A program made the position numbers and the translations under genes. Shown here piece after piece: positions 15,745-24,876 of a stretch of DNA of 64,000 nt (the stretch's first letter is position 1; each line of letters opens with the position of its first letter). The notes under the pieces are model-generated. The model did not search any database and was not told the DNA's origin. It saw only the letters and a program-made list of their open reading frames with translations. The stretch lies in the NCBI RefSeq assembly GCF_014207135.1, contig NZ_JACHCC010000004.1, positions 392,648 to 456,647 of the forward strand, read 5' to 3'. Origin of the DNA: Pedobacter cryoconitis (GTDB lineage: Bacteria; Bacteroidota; Bacteroidia; Sphingobacteriales; Sphingobacteriaceae).

Positions 15745-16557
15745 CTAAGCTTTAATATTTCCTTCAAATACCAGTTCAGCCGGGCCGCATAGAAATACGC
15801 TGGTGAATTTCTCTCCGTCATAGTTAAAGCCTATGCGCAGGTTTCCACCCAGTACTTCAATCTCAGTAGTCTGATTTCCTGTTTTACCATGATGTTTAGC
15901 CATTGCGAGGGCCACAGCGGTCACACCCGTTCCACACGCATAGGTTTCATCCTCCACACCACGTTCGAAAGTACGGACAAACAGATGATCACCCTTGTCT
16001 TCGACAAAATTCACATTAATTCCATCCTTTTTGTAAGTAGAATTATTGCGGATTTTTTCTCCGGTTTTAAAGACATCCATTGCTTTCAATCCAGTCACCT
16101 GTTGTACATAATGCGGAGAGCCGGTATTGAGCACATAAGCGTTCCCGTCCCTTTCAATTTTACTAACATCAATCATTTGTAAATCAACCCAGTCGCCTTT
16201 GGCTGTAATTTTGGCATGATGAGGACCATCAACTGCCAGAAAGTTCGTTTGATTGCCAATTATTCCCAGGTATTTAGCGAAAGCGACTATACATCTCCCT
16301 CCGTTTCCACACATACTGCCCGGTTGTCCGTCAGCATTAAAATAAAGCATTTCAAAATCATATTCAGCATGGTTCTGCAATAACATCAGGCCGTCAGCTC
16401 CAACACCAAAACGCCTGTCACACAGCTGGTGTACAAGATTACTATCTATATCTTCAAACGTTTGTTTGCGGTTGTCTATTAAAACGAAATCATTGCCCGC
16501 TCCCTGGTATTTATAGAAATGGGTCTTTAATGAATCCGCTGGTTTAGTATTTAACAT
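15745..16557 (-). CDS. dapF: Diaminopimelate epimerase
   Basis: Converts LL- to meso-2,6-diaminopimelate, the step before lysine and the source of the peptidoglycan cross-linking residue; cytoplasmic and cofactor-free. The 270-residue protein has both catalytic cysteines in their family contexts: Cys83 in GSMCGNGGRC and Cys208 in YACGTGVTAVA. YQGAGNDFVLID near the N terminus is also typical. It ends 7 bp from the stop of the convergent helicase gene. No other lysine-pathway genes are adjacent. Confidence 0.97.
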   Translation of the reverse strand: MLNTKPADSLKTHFYKYQGAGNDFVLIDNRKQTFEDIDSNLVHQLCDRRFGVGADGLMLLQNHAEYDFEMLYFNADGQPGSMCGNGGRCIVAFAKYLGIIGNQTNFLAVDGPHHAKITAKGDWVDLQMIDVSKIERDGNAYVLNTGSPHYVQQVTGLKAMDVFKTGEKIRNNSTYKKDGINVNFVEDKGDHLFVRTFERGVEDETYACGTGVTAVALAMAKHHGKTGNQTTEIEVLGGNLRIGFNYDGEKFTSVFLCGPAELVFEGNIKA

Positions 16558-16609
16558 TTTTTAACAATTAAGGGATGCCTTGGTGACACAAATATCGTCG
16601 TATTGGTAT

Positions 16610-16617
16610 TAACTTTG
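16610..16617 (+). promoter_or_regulatory. Possible -7 box upstream of htrA
   Basis: TAACTTTG matches TAnnTTTG on the plus strand, 123 nt upstream of the HtrA start. A TTG at 16580-16582 is 27 bp away, slightly too far, so the promoter call is weak. Confidence 0.3.
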
Positions 16618-16740
16618 AATAGTTTGATAAAAGAAATTAAATATGCACACAAATGTGAGGCCTGCATGAATTAGTTTTCTGATTTAGGAAACAAGATTCC
16701 GTAGTCTTCATTATCTTTAACCATATAAATATACAAACTA

Positions 16741-18270
16741 ATGAAAAAAATAGCATTAATAGTTTTAGCTGCATTCATTGGAGGTGCAGTAGCAATTGGC
16801 GGTTATAAAATGTTGGAGCGAAATGCCAACGGAATGACGCTGGCTGAAAAGCAGAATGTTCTTTTTGCCAGTAACCCATCTAAAATTTCCTCAACAGGAG
16901 CAATCGACTTCGTTCAGGCGGCAGCGGCAGTTTCCCCGGCGGTAGTACATATAAAAACCACTTTTAAATCGGATAATTCAGATGGAGGCTCCGGTTCTCC
17001 AATGGATATGATGGAAGAATTTTTTGGAGGCCGTGGTAAAAGAATGCGTATTCCAAGGGCAGCATCTGGATCAGGGGTAATTCTGACCCCGGACGGATAT
17101 ATTGTAACGAATAACCATGTCGTGGATAATGCAGATAAAATACAGGTAATCTTATCAGACCGCCGTAAAGTAGAAGCCAAAGTAATTGGTAAAGATCCTA
17201 ATACAGATCTGGCTTTAATCAAAGTTGATGCAACAGACCTTCCGGTCGTAAAAATGGGAAATTCTGATAATGTTCAGGTAGGAGAGTGGGTATTGGCAGT
17301 TGGGTTTCCTCTGGATCTGCAAACAACAGTTACTGCTGGTATTGTCAGTGCTAAATCACGCGCAATCGGTATTTTAAACAGAGATCAGCAGCCAACTGAA
17401 GAAGAGTACGAAGAATTTCAGCGTACCGGTAAAGCCCCTACGAAAACAAATAGTGCAATAGAATCCTATATTCAAACTGATGCTGCAATTAATCCTGGAA
17501 ACAGTGGTGGTGCATTAGTTAATGCCAGTGGAGAGCTGATTGGCATCAATGCTGCCATAGCTTCTCAGACTGGTACGAATGAAGGATACGGTTTTGCGAT
17601 TCCTGTTAACCTGGCTAAAAAAATATTGGAAGATTTTAAGAAATACGGTAGTGTAAAACGCGGTTATGTAGGCGTTACTTTTCAGGAACTAAATGCTGAT
17701 GTAGCAGAAAGCCTTAAAATTAATGATGTTTCCGGTCTGTATGTGAATGATGTAATGCCAAATGGGGGCGGTGCTGCTGCGGGTATCAAAAAAGGAGATA
17801 TTATCAAAAGGGTTGAAGGTAAAGAAGTATTCGCTTCACCTGATCTGCAGGAGAGAATTGGCCGTTTGAGCCCTGGAGATAAAGTTCAGCTGACTATTTC
17901 AAGAGACGGAAAAGAGCAGAACCTGAATGTAACTTTAAAAGGGGATGAAAGCGTTGCCAAACCGAAAGAGGTTTATGCAGGCAGAACAACCGGAACAACA
18001 ATGGGCAAACTGGGTGCGTCATTTGCGCCGGCTTCCCCTGCTACCAAAGCGAAGTATGGGGTTAAAAGTGGAGTTGTTGTAACTTCGGTTGAGCCAGGTA
18101 AGGCTTTTGATAACCTTGATATTCCAAAAGGATTATTGGTGACCACCATCAACGGTAAACCAGTTAATACGGCAAAAGATGTGGAAGCTGCATTGCCAAC
18201 TTCTAAAAATGGAAAAACAACTGTATCAGGAATAGGACCTAATGGAAATTACACCTTCAGTTTTAATTAA
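16741..18270 (+). CDS. HtrA/DegP-type periplasmic serine protease
   Basis: Envelope quality-control protease/chaperone of the trypsin-like Do family, 509 residues. An N-terminal signal anchor (3-20) is followed by the protease domain, with catalytic triad His126 (TNNHVVDNA), Asp156 (NTDLALIKV) and Ser255 (NPGNSGGALVN). A Gly/Ser/Met-rich LA-loop-like insert lies at about 80-105. Two PDZ domains follow (about 295-395 and 415-505; GYVGVTFQELNADVA marks the first). It degrades or refolds damaged periplasmic and outer-membrane proteins. It is transcribed alone, with a terminator just after the stop. Whether it is DegP-, DegQ- or DegS-like cannot be decided here. Confidence 0.95.
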   Translation: MKKIALIVLAAFIGGAVAIGGYKMLERNANGMTLAEKQNVLFASNPSKISSTGAIDFVQAAAAVSPAVVHIKTTFKSDNSDGGSGSPMDMMEEFFGGRGKRMRIPRAASGSGVILTPDGYIVTNNHVVDNADKIQVILSDRRKVEAKVIGKDPNTDLALIKVDATDLPVVKMGNSDNVQVGEWVLAVGFPLDLQTTVTAGIVSAKSRAIGILNRDQQPTEEEYEEFQRTGKAPTKTNSAIESYIQTDAAINPGNSGGALVNASGELIGINAAIASQTGTNEGYGFAIPVNLAKKILEDFKKYGSVKRGYVGVTFQELNADVAESLKINDVSGLYVNDVMPNGGGAAAGIKKGDIIKRVEGKEVFASPDLQERIGRLSPGDKVQLTISRDGKEQNLNVTLKGDESVAKPKEVYAGRTTGTTMGKLGASFAPASPATKAKYGVKSGVVVTSVEPGKAFDNLDIPKGLLVTTINGKPVNTAKDVEAALPTSKNGKTTVSGIGPNGNYTFSFN

Positions 18271-18292
18271 TAATTAGCATTTAAGCAAATTT

Positions 18293-18330
18293 AACGGGAA
18301 GCGATGACAATCGTTTCCCGTTTTTTTTAT
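18293..18330 (+). terminator. Rho-independent terminator of htrA
   Basis: A 12-bp stem with one wobble pair (18293-18304 with 18311-18322), followed by a run of eight T residues. Confidence 0.93.
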
Positions 18331-18375
18331 GCCCTGTAATTGCGGTATTTTGGCCGGAAGACTTCGAAAAAGGCT

Positions 18376-18390
18376 AAACGTAGAACGTTT
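18376..18390. promoter_or_regulatory. Dyad upstream of the sdh promoter
   Basis: AAACGT-AGA-ACGTTT is a perfect inverted repeat with a 3-bp spacer, centred about 45 bp upstream of the -33 box of the sdhC promoter. It may be an operator for an unknown regulator. Confidence 0.3.
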
Positions 18391-18425
18391 CTAAATAGTT
18401 TATTTATTGATTTTTACTGTAATTC

Positions 18426-18459
18426 TTGTATAAATTAAGTCATTTATTAAATACTTTTG
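18426..18459 (+). promoter_or_regulatory. Promoter of the sdhCAB operon
   Basis: TTG (18426-18428), 23-bp spacer, TACTTTTG (18452-18459): both boxes fit the Bacteroidetes consensus. The ATG at 18489 follows 29 nt after the -7 box. The in-frame TTG at 18426 is part of the -33 box, which decides against that longer reading. Confidence 0.75.
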
Positions 18460-18488
18460 CAGGAATAGAACTCAAAAATATAAATCTA

Positions 18489-19169
18489 ATGGCTAGTTTC
18501 GGAAACGCTTTTTCCTCGTCTATAGGAAAAAAATTAATAATGGGTATCACCGGCCTGTTTCTTATTTTATTTCTCATTGTGCATTGCTTTATCAATTCAT
18601 TGATATTTCTGAATGACGGTGGATTAACATTCAACATTGGTGCTCATTTTATGGCTACTAACTGGTTAATCAGAGGTTCTGAGGTAATTTTGATGGTTGG
18701 TTTGCTATTACATGTTGTACAGGGACTTCGCCTGACATTTTTAAATCAGGCTTCACGTCCGGTAAAATATGCAGTGAATGATGGAAATGCAAATAGTAAA
18801 TGGTATTCCCGCTCAATGGGTTTATTAGGTACTTTATTGCTGATCTTCCTGATTGTGCATTTATCAAATTTCTGGGTAGTATCACGTTTTACAGGGATTC
18901 CGACTCAGGATGCAAATGGTCATGAAGATTTATTCGCAGTGATGAAAGAAACTTTCAAGAATGTTTGGATCGTGGTTTTATATGTCCTTGCCATGGTATC
19001 ACTGGCTTACCATTTATTACATGGTTTTGCTTCTGCATTTCAGACATTAGGATGGAATCACAGAAAATACACTCCCCTGATCAAAGGATTCGGAGTATGG
19101 TATTCGATTATCATCGCCTTACTTTTTGCAGCTATGCCTATCGCAATGCACATAGGGCTTATTAATTAG
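18489..19169 (+). CDS. sdhC: Succinate dehydrogenase cytochrome b subunit
   Basis: Membrane anchor of complex II (succinate:quinone oxidoreductase), 226 residues from the ATG at 18489. It belongs to the single-polypeptide, di-heme cytochrome b-558 type: five membrane helices and conserved histidines in [31 protein letters not shown] and [19 protein letters not shown], which ligate two hemes. A typical start ([22 protein letters not shown]) and an upstream promoter support this start. It is followed by the flavoprotein and iron-sulfur genes in the order C-A-B, as in other Bacteroidetes. There is no separate sdhD, consistent with the type B complex. Confidence 0.96.
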   Translation: MASFGNAFSSSIGKKLIMGITGLFLILFLIVHCFINSLIFLNDGGLTFNIGAHFMATNWLIRGSEVILMVGLLLHVVQGLRLTFLNQASRPVKYAVNDGNANSKWYSRSMGLLGTLLLIFLIVHLSNFWVVSRFTGIPTQDANGHEDLFAVMKETFKNVWIVVLYVLAMVSLAYHLLHGFASAFQTLGWNHRKYTPLIKGFGVWYSIIIALLFAAMPIAMHIGLIN

Positions 19170-19198
19170 AATTTCGAACGTATCAAACGCTAAATAAA

Positions 19199-21178
19199 AT
19201 GGCAGATTTTAATGCAAATATACCGGAAGGGGAACTGACCGTAAAATGGACTAAACTGAGGTCTTCAATGCCTCTGGTTAATCCGGCGAATAAAAGAAGT
19301 ATAGAAATAGTAGTAGTAGGTTCAGGACTTGCAGGTGCTTCGGCAGCAGCGACCCTGGCCGAAATGGGATATAAAGTTAAATGTTTTTGCTTCCAGGATT
19401 CACCAAGAAGAGCGCATTCTATTGCTGCTCAGGGTGGTATCAATGCAGCTAAAAACTATCAGAATGACGGTGACAGTGTTTACCGTTTATTTTATGATAC
19501 CATTAAAGGTGGTGATTACCGTGCCCGTGAAGCTAACGTACACCGTTTAGCTGAGGTAAGTGCAAACATCATTGATCAGTGTGTTGCCCAGGGAGTTCCT
19601 CTGGCAAGAGAGTATGGTGGTTTACTGGATAACCGCTCTTTTGGTGGTACACAGGTTCAACGTACATTTTATGCCGCTGGTCAGACTGGTCAGCAATTGC
19701 TGTTAGGTGCATATAGTGCTTTAGAGCGTCAGATTGGTATGGGTAAGGTAGAGATGTTTACCCGTCATGAAATGCTTGATGTAGTGGTGATAGAAGGTAA
19801 AGCACGTGGTATTATCGCCCGTAACTTAATCACTGGTGAACTGGAACGTCATTTTGGTCACGCTGTATTATTAGGAACCGGTGGTTACGGAAACGTATTC
19901 TATCTTTCTACCAATGCAATGGGAAGTAACGTTACTGCAGCCTGGAAGGCACACAAAAAAGGAGCTTTCTTTGGTAATCCTTGTTTTACCCAGATTCACC
20001 CTACGTGTATCCCGGTATCAGGAGATCACCAGTCAAAATTAACCCTGATGTCCGAGTCATTACGTAATGACGGACGTATCTGGGTTCCTAAGAAAAAAGA
20101 TGATCCCCGTAAGGCAACAGATATTCCAGAGGACGAAAGAGATTATTATTTAGAGCGTCGTTATCCTGCTTTCGGTAATCTTGTACCACGTGATGTGGCT
20201 TCAAGAGCTGCTAAAGAGCGTTGTGATGCTGGTTATGGTGTCGGTGTATCTAAACTGGCTGTTTATCTTGATTTTGCTGCAAATACAGAACGTTACGGAC
20301 GTATTGAAGCGACGAAACATAATATTCATAACCCGGATAAAGAAACCTGCATGCGTTTAGGCCGTGAGGTGGTGAAAGAGAAATACGGAAACCTGTTTGA
20401 TATGTATAAACAGATTACCGGTGAAGATCCTTATGAATTGCCAATGCGTATTTATCCTGCAGTTCACTATACAATGGGCGGATTATGGGTAGATTATAAC
20501 CTGATGACAACTGTACCGGGCTTATATGCTTTAGGTGAAGCTAACTTCTCAGACCATGGTGCTAACCGTTTAGGAGCTTCTGCATTAATGCAGGGACTGG
20601 CCGATGGTTACTTTGTAATTCCTTACACTATTGGTTCTTATTTGTCGAAAGAACTGGCTACTAAACCAATTCCTTTAGATCATCCTGCATTTGTGGAGGC
20701 TGAGGCAAGTGTTAAATCTATTTTAGATAAATTCATTGCGATTAAAGGAACTAAATCTGTAGACCATTTCCACAAGAAATTAGGTAAGATCATGTGGGAG
20801 AAATGCGGAATGGCCCGTAATGCAAAAGGGTTAACAGAAGCAATTTCAGAGATACAGCAATTACGTAAAGACTTCTGGTCGGACGTACGTGTTCCTGGTT
20901 CAACAGATGAATTCAACCCTGAACTGGAGAAAGCAGGCCGTGTGGCTGACTTTATCGAGTTAGGTGAATTAATGTGTATGGATGCATTGAACAGAAACGA
21001 ATCTTGCGGTGGTCACTTCAGAGAAGAATATCAGACTGAAGAAGGAGAAGCGCTGAGAGACGATGTAAACTATGCTTACGTATCTGCATGGGAATTCAAG
21101 GAAGGTATATCTTTTGAACTTCACAAAGAAGAGCTGAAGTTCGAGAATATCAAAATTGCACAAAGAAGTTATAAATAA
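19199..21178 (+). CDS. sdhA: Succinate dehydrogenase / fumarate reductase flavoprotein subunit
   Basis: Catalytic FAD subunit of complex II, oxidising succinate to fumarate. Length 659 residues is typical for the Bacteroidetes/epsilon-type enzyme. [21 protein letters not shown] is the FAD-binding Rossmann motif at about 36-56. The flavin-attachment His lies in [15 protein letters not shown]. Active-site segments include [16 protein letters not shown] and the Arg-rich capping region; [40 protein letters not shown] closes the FAD site. It is the middle gene of sdhCAB, 29 bp after sdhC and 23 bp before sdhB. Confidence 0.97.
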   Translation: MADFNANIPEGELTVKWTKLRSSMPLVNPANKRSIEIVVVGSGLAGASAAATLAEMGYKVKCFCFQDSPRRAHSIAAQGGINAAKNYQNDGDSVYRLFYDTIKGGDYRAREANVHRLAEVSANIIDQCVAQGVPLAREYGGLLDNRSFGGTQVQRTFYAAGQTGQQLLLGAYSALERQIGMGKVEMFTRHEMLDVVVIEGKARGIIARNLITGELERHFGHAVLLGTGGYGNVFYLSTNAMGSNVTAAWKAHKKGAFFGNPCFTQIHPTCIPVSGDHQSKLTLMSESLRNDGRIWVPKKKDDPRKATDIPEDERDYYLERRYPAFGNLVPRDVASRAAKERCDAGYGVGVSKLAVYLDFAANTERYGRIEATKHNIHNPDKETCMRLGREVVKEKYGNLFDMYKQITGEDPYELPMRIYPAVHYTMGGLWVDYNLMTTVPGLYALGEANFSDHGANRLGASALMQGLADGYFVIPYTIGSYLSKELATKPIPLDHPAFVEAEASVKSILDKFIAIKGTKSVDHFHKKLGKIMWEKCGMARNAKGLTEAISEIQQLRKDFWSDVRVPGSTDEFNPELEKAGRVADFIELGELMCMDALNRNESCGGHFREEYQTEEGEALRDDVNYAYVSAWEFKEGISFELHKEELKFENIKIAQRSYK

Positions 21179-21201
21179 TCTAGTACTAAAATCTCAATAC
21201 C

Positions 21202-21972
21202 ATGAGTACAGGAAATATGAATTTAACGCTGAAAGTTTGGCGTCAGAAGAATAACAAAGCCAAAGGTAATTTGGTAGACTACAAATTATCGGAGATTTCT
21301 CCTGATATGTCTTTCTTAGAAATGTTCGATGTTTTAAATGAACAGCTGATCAATAAGGGAGATGAACCAATCGTTTTCGATCATGATTGCAGGGAAGGTA
21401 TTTGCGGTGCATGTTCAATGTATATTAACGGAAGACCACACGGACCAAAAGAAGGTATTACTACCTGTCAGCTGCACATGCGTTCTTTCAAAGATGGAGA
21501 TACTATTGTCGTTGAACCATGGAGAGCGAAAGCTTTTCCGGTAATCAAAGATTTAACTGTAGACCGTACTGCATTTGACAGAATTATTGCTGCGGGTGGA
21601 TTTATATCTGTGAATACAGGAAATGCCCAGGATGCGAATAATTTGCCGATCCCTAAATTACAGGCAGATGCATCATTCGAGGCTGCAGCTTGTATTGGGT
21701 GTGGAGCTTGTGTTGCGACCTGTAAAAATGCATCAGCAATGCTGTTCACTTCAGCTAAGATTTCTCAGCTGGCATTATTGCCCCAGGGTCAGCCAGAACG
21801 TTACCGTCGTGTACAGAGTATGGTGGCTCAAATGGATGCTGAAGGTTTTGGTAACTGTACCAATACCGGTGCTTGTGAAGCAGAATGTCCTAAAGGAATT
21901 TCTTTAGAGAATATTGCCAGAATGAATAGAGACTTTTATTCCGCAAAATTTGTATCTGAGGAAGAAGTTTAA
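21202..21972 (+). CDS. sdhB: Succinate dehydrogenase iron-sulfur subunit
   Basis: Electron-transfer subunit of complex II, 256 residues, carrying electrons from FAD to the hemes and quinone. The 2Fe-2S site is in [16 protein letters not shown]. The 4Fe-4S and 3Fe-4S sites are in [15 protein letters not shown] and the following [15 protein letters not shown]. It is the last gene of the sdhCAB operon, with a Rho-independent terminator about 30 bp after its stop. Confidence 0.97.
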   Translation: MSTGNMNLTLKVWRQKNNKAKGNLVDYKLSEISPDMSFLEMFDVLNEQLINKGDEPIVFDHDCREGICGACSMYINGRPHGPKEGITTCQLHMRSFKDGDTIVVEPWRAKAFPVIKDLTVDRTAFDRIIAAGGFISVNTGNAQDANNLPIPKLQADASFEAAACIGCGACVATCKNASAMLFTSAKISQLALLPQGQPERYRRVQSMVAQMDAEGFGNCTNTGACEAECPKGISLENIARMNRDFYSAKFVSEEEV

Positions 21973-22002
21973 TAAATTTAGATAACGAGACAAGGATTTT
22001 AT

Positions 22003-22036
22003 GCAAAGACCCCGGCTATTTGGCTGGGGTTTTTGC
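22003..22036 (+). terminator. Rho-independent terminator of sdhCAB
   Basis: A G/C-rich stem (ACCCC pairing with GGGGT, extended by GCAAA/TTTGC), followed by T residues and directly downstream of sdhB. Confidence 0.85.
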
Positions 22037-22078
22037 GTAAAAAAGAAAATCCCGCCAGCGATACGCCAACGGGAATTC
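22037..22078 (-). terminator. Likely terminator of the BlaR-like gene
   Basis: An imperfect hairpin (TCCCG near 22051 pairing with CGGGA near 22071) with an A-rich left flank, which is T-rich when read on the minus strand. It lies about 50 bp after the stop of the minus-strand M56 gene. Confidence 0.5.
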
Positions 22079-22128
22079 TTAACAATACTACCTATTTAGT
22101 ATCTGGTGTATACCTCGCAGGGTATAAC

Positions 22129-23976
22129 TTAGTTTTTCTTCTTGGTGGTAATCAGGATTACCCCGTTTTTTGCGGCATCACCGAATTTCTTTATAGCTTC
22201 TTCATCTTTCAGTATGGACATGGACTCAATATCGTTTGGATTTATGTTCTTGAGTTTAAAATCCTCCTGGTCAGAAACTATTTTACCATCTATTACATAA
22301 AGTGGTTTAGGGGTGATTTGTATGGCGGTAACTGAAGAGCCCGATCCGTTATTTAAGGCGAAGGTAATAGGGATGTTATATTTTACCTTCACCGGATGAC
22401 CTTCGGCGGTACCTGGAGTCCATTTGGGAGAAGCACTTAATAACCTCACCGCTTCTTCATCTGCTCCGCCTCCGATACCTCTTGTTACTTTGATGTCACT
22501 CAACTGACCATCGTCCTCTACTATAAATGATAAAAAGACTTTTCCCTGTATATTTTTTTCTATTGCTTCCTTAGGGTATCTGATACCTGCTTTAATATAA
22601 GTATAGAATTTATCCATCCCACCAGGAAAACCAGGTTGTTTATCGAGAGAAACAAAATCGTAGATCCGCTGGTCCTGTGGTAATTCGGCGATCTCTCCTG
22701 ATTTAGCTGAGCTGGTAATGGTGATCGTGTTTAAAGCAGTATAGCCCTTTGGCGTACTGGAAACGTTGTTTTTTACCCTTGTGTTCACGCCTGGTAAACG
22801 GAAAGCTACCTTAATGGTGTAGTGTCCATTGTCAACGGATTTGAAATCGTCAAAATTCATTATAGTTCTCATTACCTCAGCATCGCATCCCTGGCCTAAA
22901 AGAGCTCCTGTACTGATCCCACTTACAACTCCGCTGGTCAGTGTGAATTTGATCAGCACATTGCCTTGTAGCTGATACTGATACGCGAGTTTAGGGTATT
23001 TAACTGTTCTTGATAGATAATTGTAAAATTTATTCCATCCTCCTTTGTTTTCAGGTTGGATAATAGCTTTCGGTTTAAAGAGCTGGATGGAAGATGCGGC
23101 CTGAGCAACTGGTACCGTTATTTCTTCGGCTACTGCTTTTAAATTTTCATTTTTGCTGATTGTTGCTGAAGAAAGCAGCAAAGTAACTGCGAACAGGGGT
23201 AAAAATAAGCCGTACTTCAGTATTGCTATTTTTCTGGAGCGTTGTTTATGTAGCATAAAAATTCGTTTTTTAATTAAAGATTTGTTGAAAAACCTGTTGG
23301 TCAGTATGTGCTGATCAACTCCGAGTGCCTGACTTAATAACAGTATAGAATAACTCTCAGCATCCCCCTGGATGCGTACTGCCTCTTCATCTGCCAGGTA
23401 CTCATGAATGTTTTTTACAGTAGTTTTATAGAAATAGATGATCGGATTACACCATACCAGGATGCCCAATAACTCAAAAAATAGTACATCGGCAGTATGA
23501 TACTGACGCACATGAATTTCCTCATGCGTCTGAATAGTTTCGAACTCCTGGATTTCCGGATCAATTATTTTCTTACTGAAGAAGGAAAAAGCAGAGCCTG
23601 AGGGCTTGGTTCTCACTAGTTTTCTAACAGCGAATAGTTGAAAGATGAACCGGCCGAGAAAAAACAGGATACCTATCAGATAGATCCCTACCAGTATTTG
23701 AACCGGGTTGAGATTTAAACCTTCATCAGGGGATACCGTTCCCTGTGCCATCATCATATTTAACTGGTCCACACTGATTTTGATCTGCTGTGTGGCCGGT
23801 TGTCTGATAAACCATTCTGGTCTTAAGAAAGGAATAACCAATGACAGCATTCCCGCTGCAATCAGGTAGATTCTGTTCAGCATAAAGTAGGTCTCTTTAT
23901 CCAGTAACAATTTATAGAATGCGTAAAATATAACCAGGTATATGTTTACTTGCAGAAGATAATGCGCCCAGGTCAT
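22129..23976 (-). CDS. BlaR1-like M56 peptidase fused to two TonB_C domains and a plug-like tail
   Basis: A 615-residue membrane protein. The N-terminal part has three to four membrane helices (about 5-25, 33-50, 92-115 and a later one near 252-270) and an M56 zinc peptidase with HEEIH at 151-155 and the downstream Glu in HEYLADEEA. This is the BlaR1/MecR1 architecture, where the protease inactivates a BlaI repressor. The extracytoplasmic C-terminal part has no penicillin-binding domain. It carries two TonB_C-like domains (about 310-400 and 455-545) and a final segment (about 557-615) resembling a TonB-receptor plug (PLYVIDGK, IESMSILKDEEAIKKFG, NGVILITTKK). It overlaps the BlaI gene by 4 bp. 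Signal and cleavage target are inferred. Confidence 0.9.
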   Translation of the reverse strand: MTWAHYLLQVNIYLVIFYAFYKLLLDKETYFMLNRIYLIAAGMLSLVIPFLRPEWFIRQPATQQIKISVDQLNMMMAQGTVSPDEGLNLNPVQILVGIYLIGILFFLGRFIFQLFAVRKLVRTKPSGSAFSFFSKKIIDPEIQEFETIQTHEEIHVRQYHTADVLFFELLGILVWCNPIIYFYKTTVKNIHEYLADEEAVRIQGDAESYSILLLSQALGVDQHILTNRFFNKSLIKKRIFMLHKQRSRKIAILKYGLFLPLFAVTLLLSSATISKNENLKAVAEEITVPVAQAASSIQLFKPKAIIQPENKGGWNKFYNYLSRTVKYPKLAYQYQLQGNVLIKFTLTSGVVSGISTGALLGQGCDAEVMRTIMNFDDFKSVDNGHYTIKVAFRLPGVNTRVKNNVSSTPKGYTALNTITITSSAKSGEIAELPQDQRIYDFVSLDKQPGFPGGMDKFYTYIKAGIRYPKEAIEKNIQGKVFLSFIVEDDGQLSDIKVTRGIGGGADEEAVRLLSASPKWTPGTAEGHPVKVKYNIPITFALNNGSGSSVTAIQITPKPLYVIDGKIVSDQEDFKLKNINPNDIESMSILKDEEAIKKFGDAAKNGVILITTKKKN

Positions 23977-24350
23977 CTTGATTTATTTTTAAGTTTGCTG
24001 ATCATTTTAAGAATCTCATCCACATCACTGAGTTCCATTTTCTCCTCCTTCACAAAAAAGGAAAACATGCTCTCTACAGAGTTCTCAAAGTAACCACCCA
24101 ATAGTTTTTCTGTAGCGTGGCGCTTGTAGTCCTCTTTAGAAATCAGTGGATAATATTGATGAGCCTTACCAAAGGCCTCATGACCAATAAATCCTTTAAC
24201 TTCCAGTATCCGGATTATAGTCGATACCGTATTGTAAGCTGGTTTAGGTTCAGGTAGGAAATCCATCACATCCTTGACGAATCCTTTTTCTATTTGCCAG
24301 ACAATCTGCATGAGTTGTTCTTCGGCTTTCGTTAAATCTTTTATTTCCAT
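23973..24350 (-). CDS. BlaI/MecI-family transcriptional repressor
   Basis: A 125-residue winged-helix repressor of the BlaI/MecI/CopY family. LTKAEEQLMQIVWQIEKGFVKDVMDFLP and YNTVSTIIRILEVKGFIGHEAFGKAHQYYPLIS form the DNA-binding domain (about 5-75). The C-terminal helical part (85-125) mediates dimerisation and is the region cleaved in BlaI proteins. It sits directly before the M56 sensor-protease gene (4-bp overlap), so the pair forms a signal-relay unit. Two dyads AACTA-N6-TAGTT flank the gene's own -7 box, indicating autorepression. No beta-lactamase gene is adjacent. Confidence 0.95.
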   Translation of the reverse strand: MEIKDLTKAEEQLMQIVWQIEKGFVKDVMDFLPEPKPAYNTVSTIIRILEVKGFIGHEAFGKAHQYYPLISKEDYKRHATEKLLGGYFENSVESMFSFFVKEEKMELSDVDEILKMISKLKNKSR

Positions 24351-24379
24351 AAGGCTGGTATTCTTTGGTTTAAGCTGAT

Positions 24380-24395
24380 AACTAATTTTGTAGTT
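24380..24395. promoter_or_regulatory. BlaI-type operator, proximal
   Basis: Inverted repeat AACTA-N6-TAGTT, extended to ATAACTA/TAGTTAT over 24378-24397. It lies just downstream of the -7 box of the blaI-like promoter. The same arms and spacing recur at 24409-24424. Confidence 0.6.
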
Positions 24396-24398
24396 ATA

Positions 24399-24428
24399 TA
24401 AATGTATAAACTAATTATTTAGTTTCAA
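24399..24428 (-). promoter_or_regulatory. Promoter of the blaI/M56 operon
   Basis: Minus-strand TTG (24426-24428), 19-bp spacer, TACATTTA (24399-24406; one mismatch to TAnnTTTG). It is bracketed by two identical-arm dyads, as expected for a repressor-controlled promoter. Confidence 0.6.
24409..24424. promoter_or_regulatory. BlaI-type operator, distal
   Basis: Second AACTA-N6-TAGTT dyad, 29 bp centre-to-centre from the first, lying between the -33 and -7 boxes of the blaI-like promoter. Confidence 0.6.
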
Positions 24429-24490
24429 AATAAATTTCAAGAAATATGAGTAACGTTCCGTTTAGAGAGAGCTGGGTCGTTTTCGGGCAA

Positions 24491-24521
24491 AAAAAATATG
24501 GCAGCCATCCAGCTGCCATAT
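24491..24521 (-). terminator. Rho-independent terminator of small membrane protein gene
   Basis: A perfect 10-bp stem (24496-24505 with 24512-24521) with an A-run on its left, a T-run on the minus strand. It ends the transcript of the small gene at 24601-24876 and supports that gene being real. Confidence 0.85.
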
Positions 24522-24600
24522 AACTATTAACTAAAAACTAAATTTTGGGGTGAAACCGTCACCGGTGAAGGATCTGGTAAAATATATATAGAGACAGGCT

Positions 24601-24876
24601 TTATTTAGCCTGGTAAGTAGTAAGTTTTGCCATTTCAGTAGCAGGTGCAGCTTTCATGGCTACTTCGCTGCTGTTATTTAAAGTTGTGCTTGTGGTGATT
24701 GTAAAAACCATCATTACAAAGACCGGGATTAACAATAGTAGAAATGGAGAGACATTCGTTAATTTATTCATGATATAGGTATTTATATTAGTCAGTTTAG
24801 TTACTCCCGATTGATATGAAGCATATAATTCATTGTTGATTGTAGTATTCAGGTGTTGAACAGATGCAGTTTTCAT
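24601..24876 (-). CDS. Small hypothetical single-pass membrane protein
   Basis: Not recognised. From the ATG at 24876 it would be 91 residues; a shorter version from the ATG at 24771 (MNKLTNVSPFLLLLIPVF) would be 56. One membrane helix (NVSPFLLLLIPVFVMMVFTITT) is followed by a short polar tail with KAAPATEMAKLTTYQAK. Evidence for a real gene is the membrane helix, the strong terminator about 80 bp after its stop, and the absence of any competing reading frame. It lies between the BlaI operon and a divergent LytS-type kinase, and I cannot link it to either. Confidence 0.5.
   Translation of the reverse strand: MKTASVQHLNTTINNELYASYQSGVTKLTNINTYIMNKLTNVSPFLLLLIPVFVMMVFTITTSTTLNNSSEVAMKAAPATEMAKLTTYQAK

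Noticed and set aside
24446..24524. 25-codon ATG frame on the plus strand between the blaI promoter and the small membrane gene
   Set aside because: It reads through both arms of a minus-strand terminator and has no promoter of its own.
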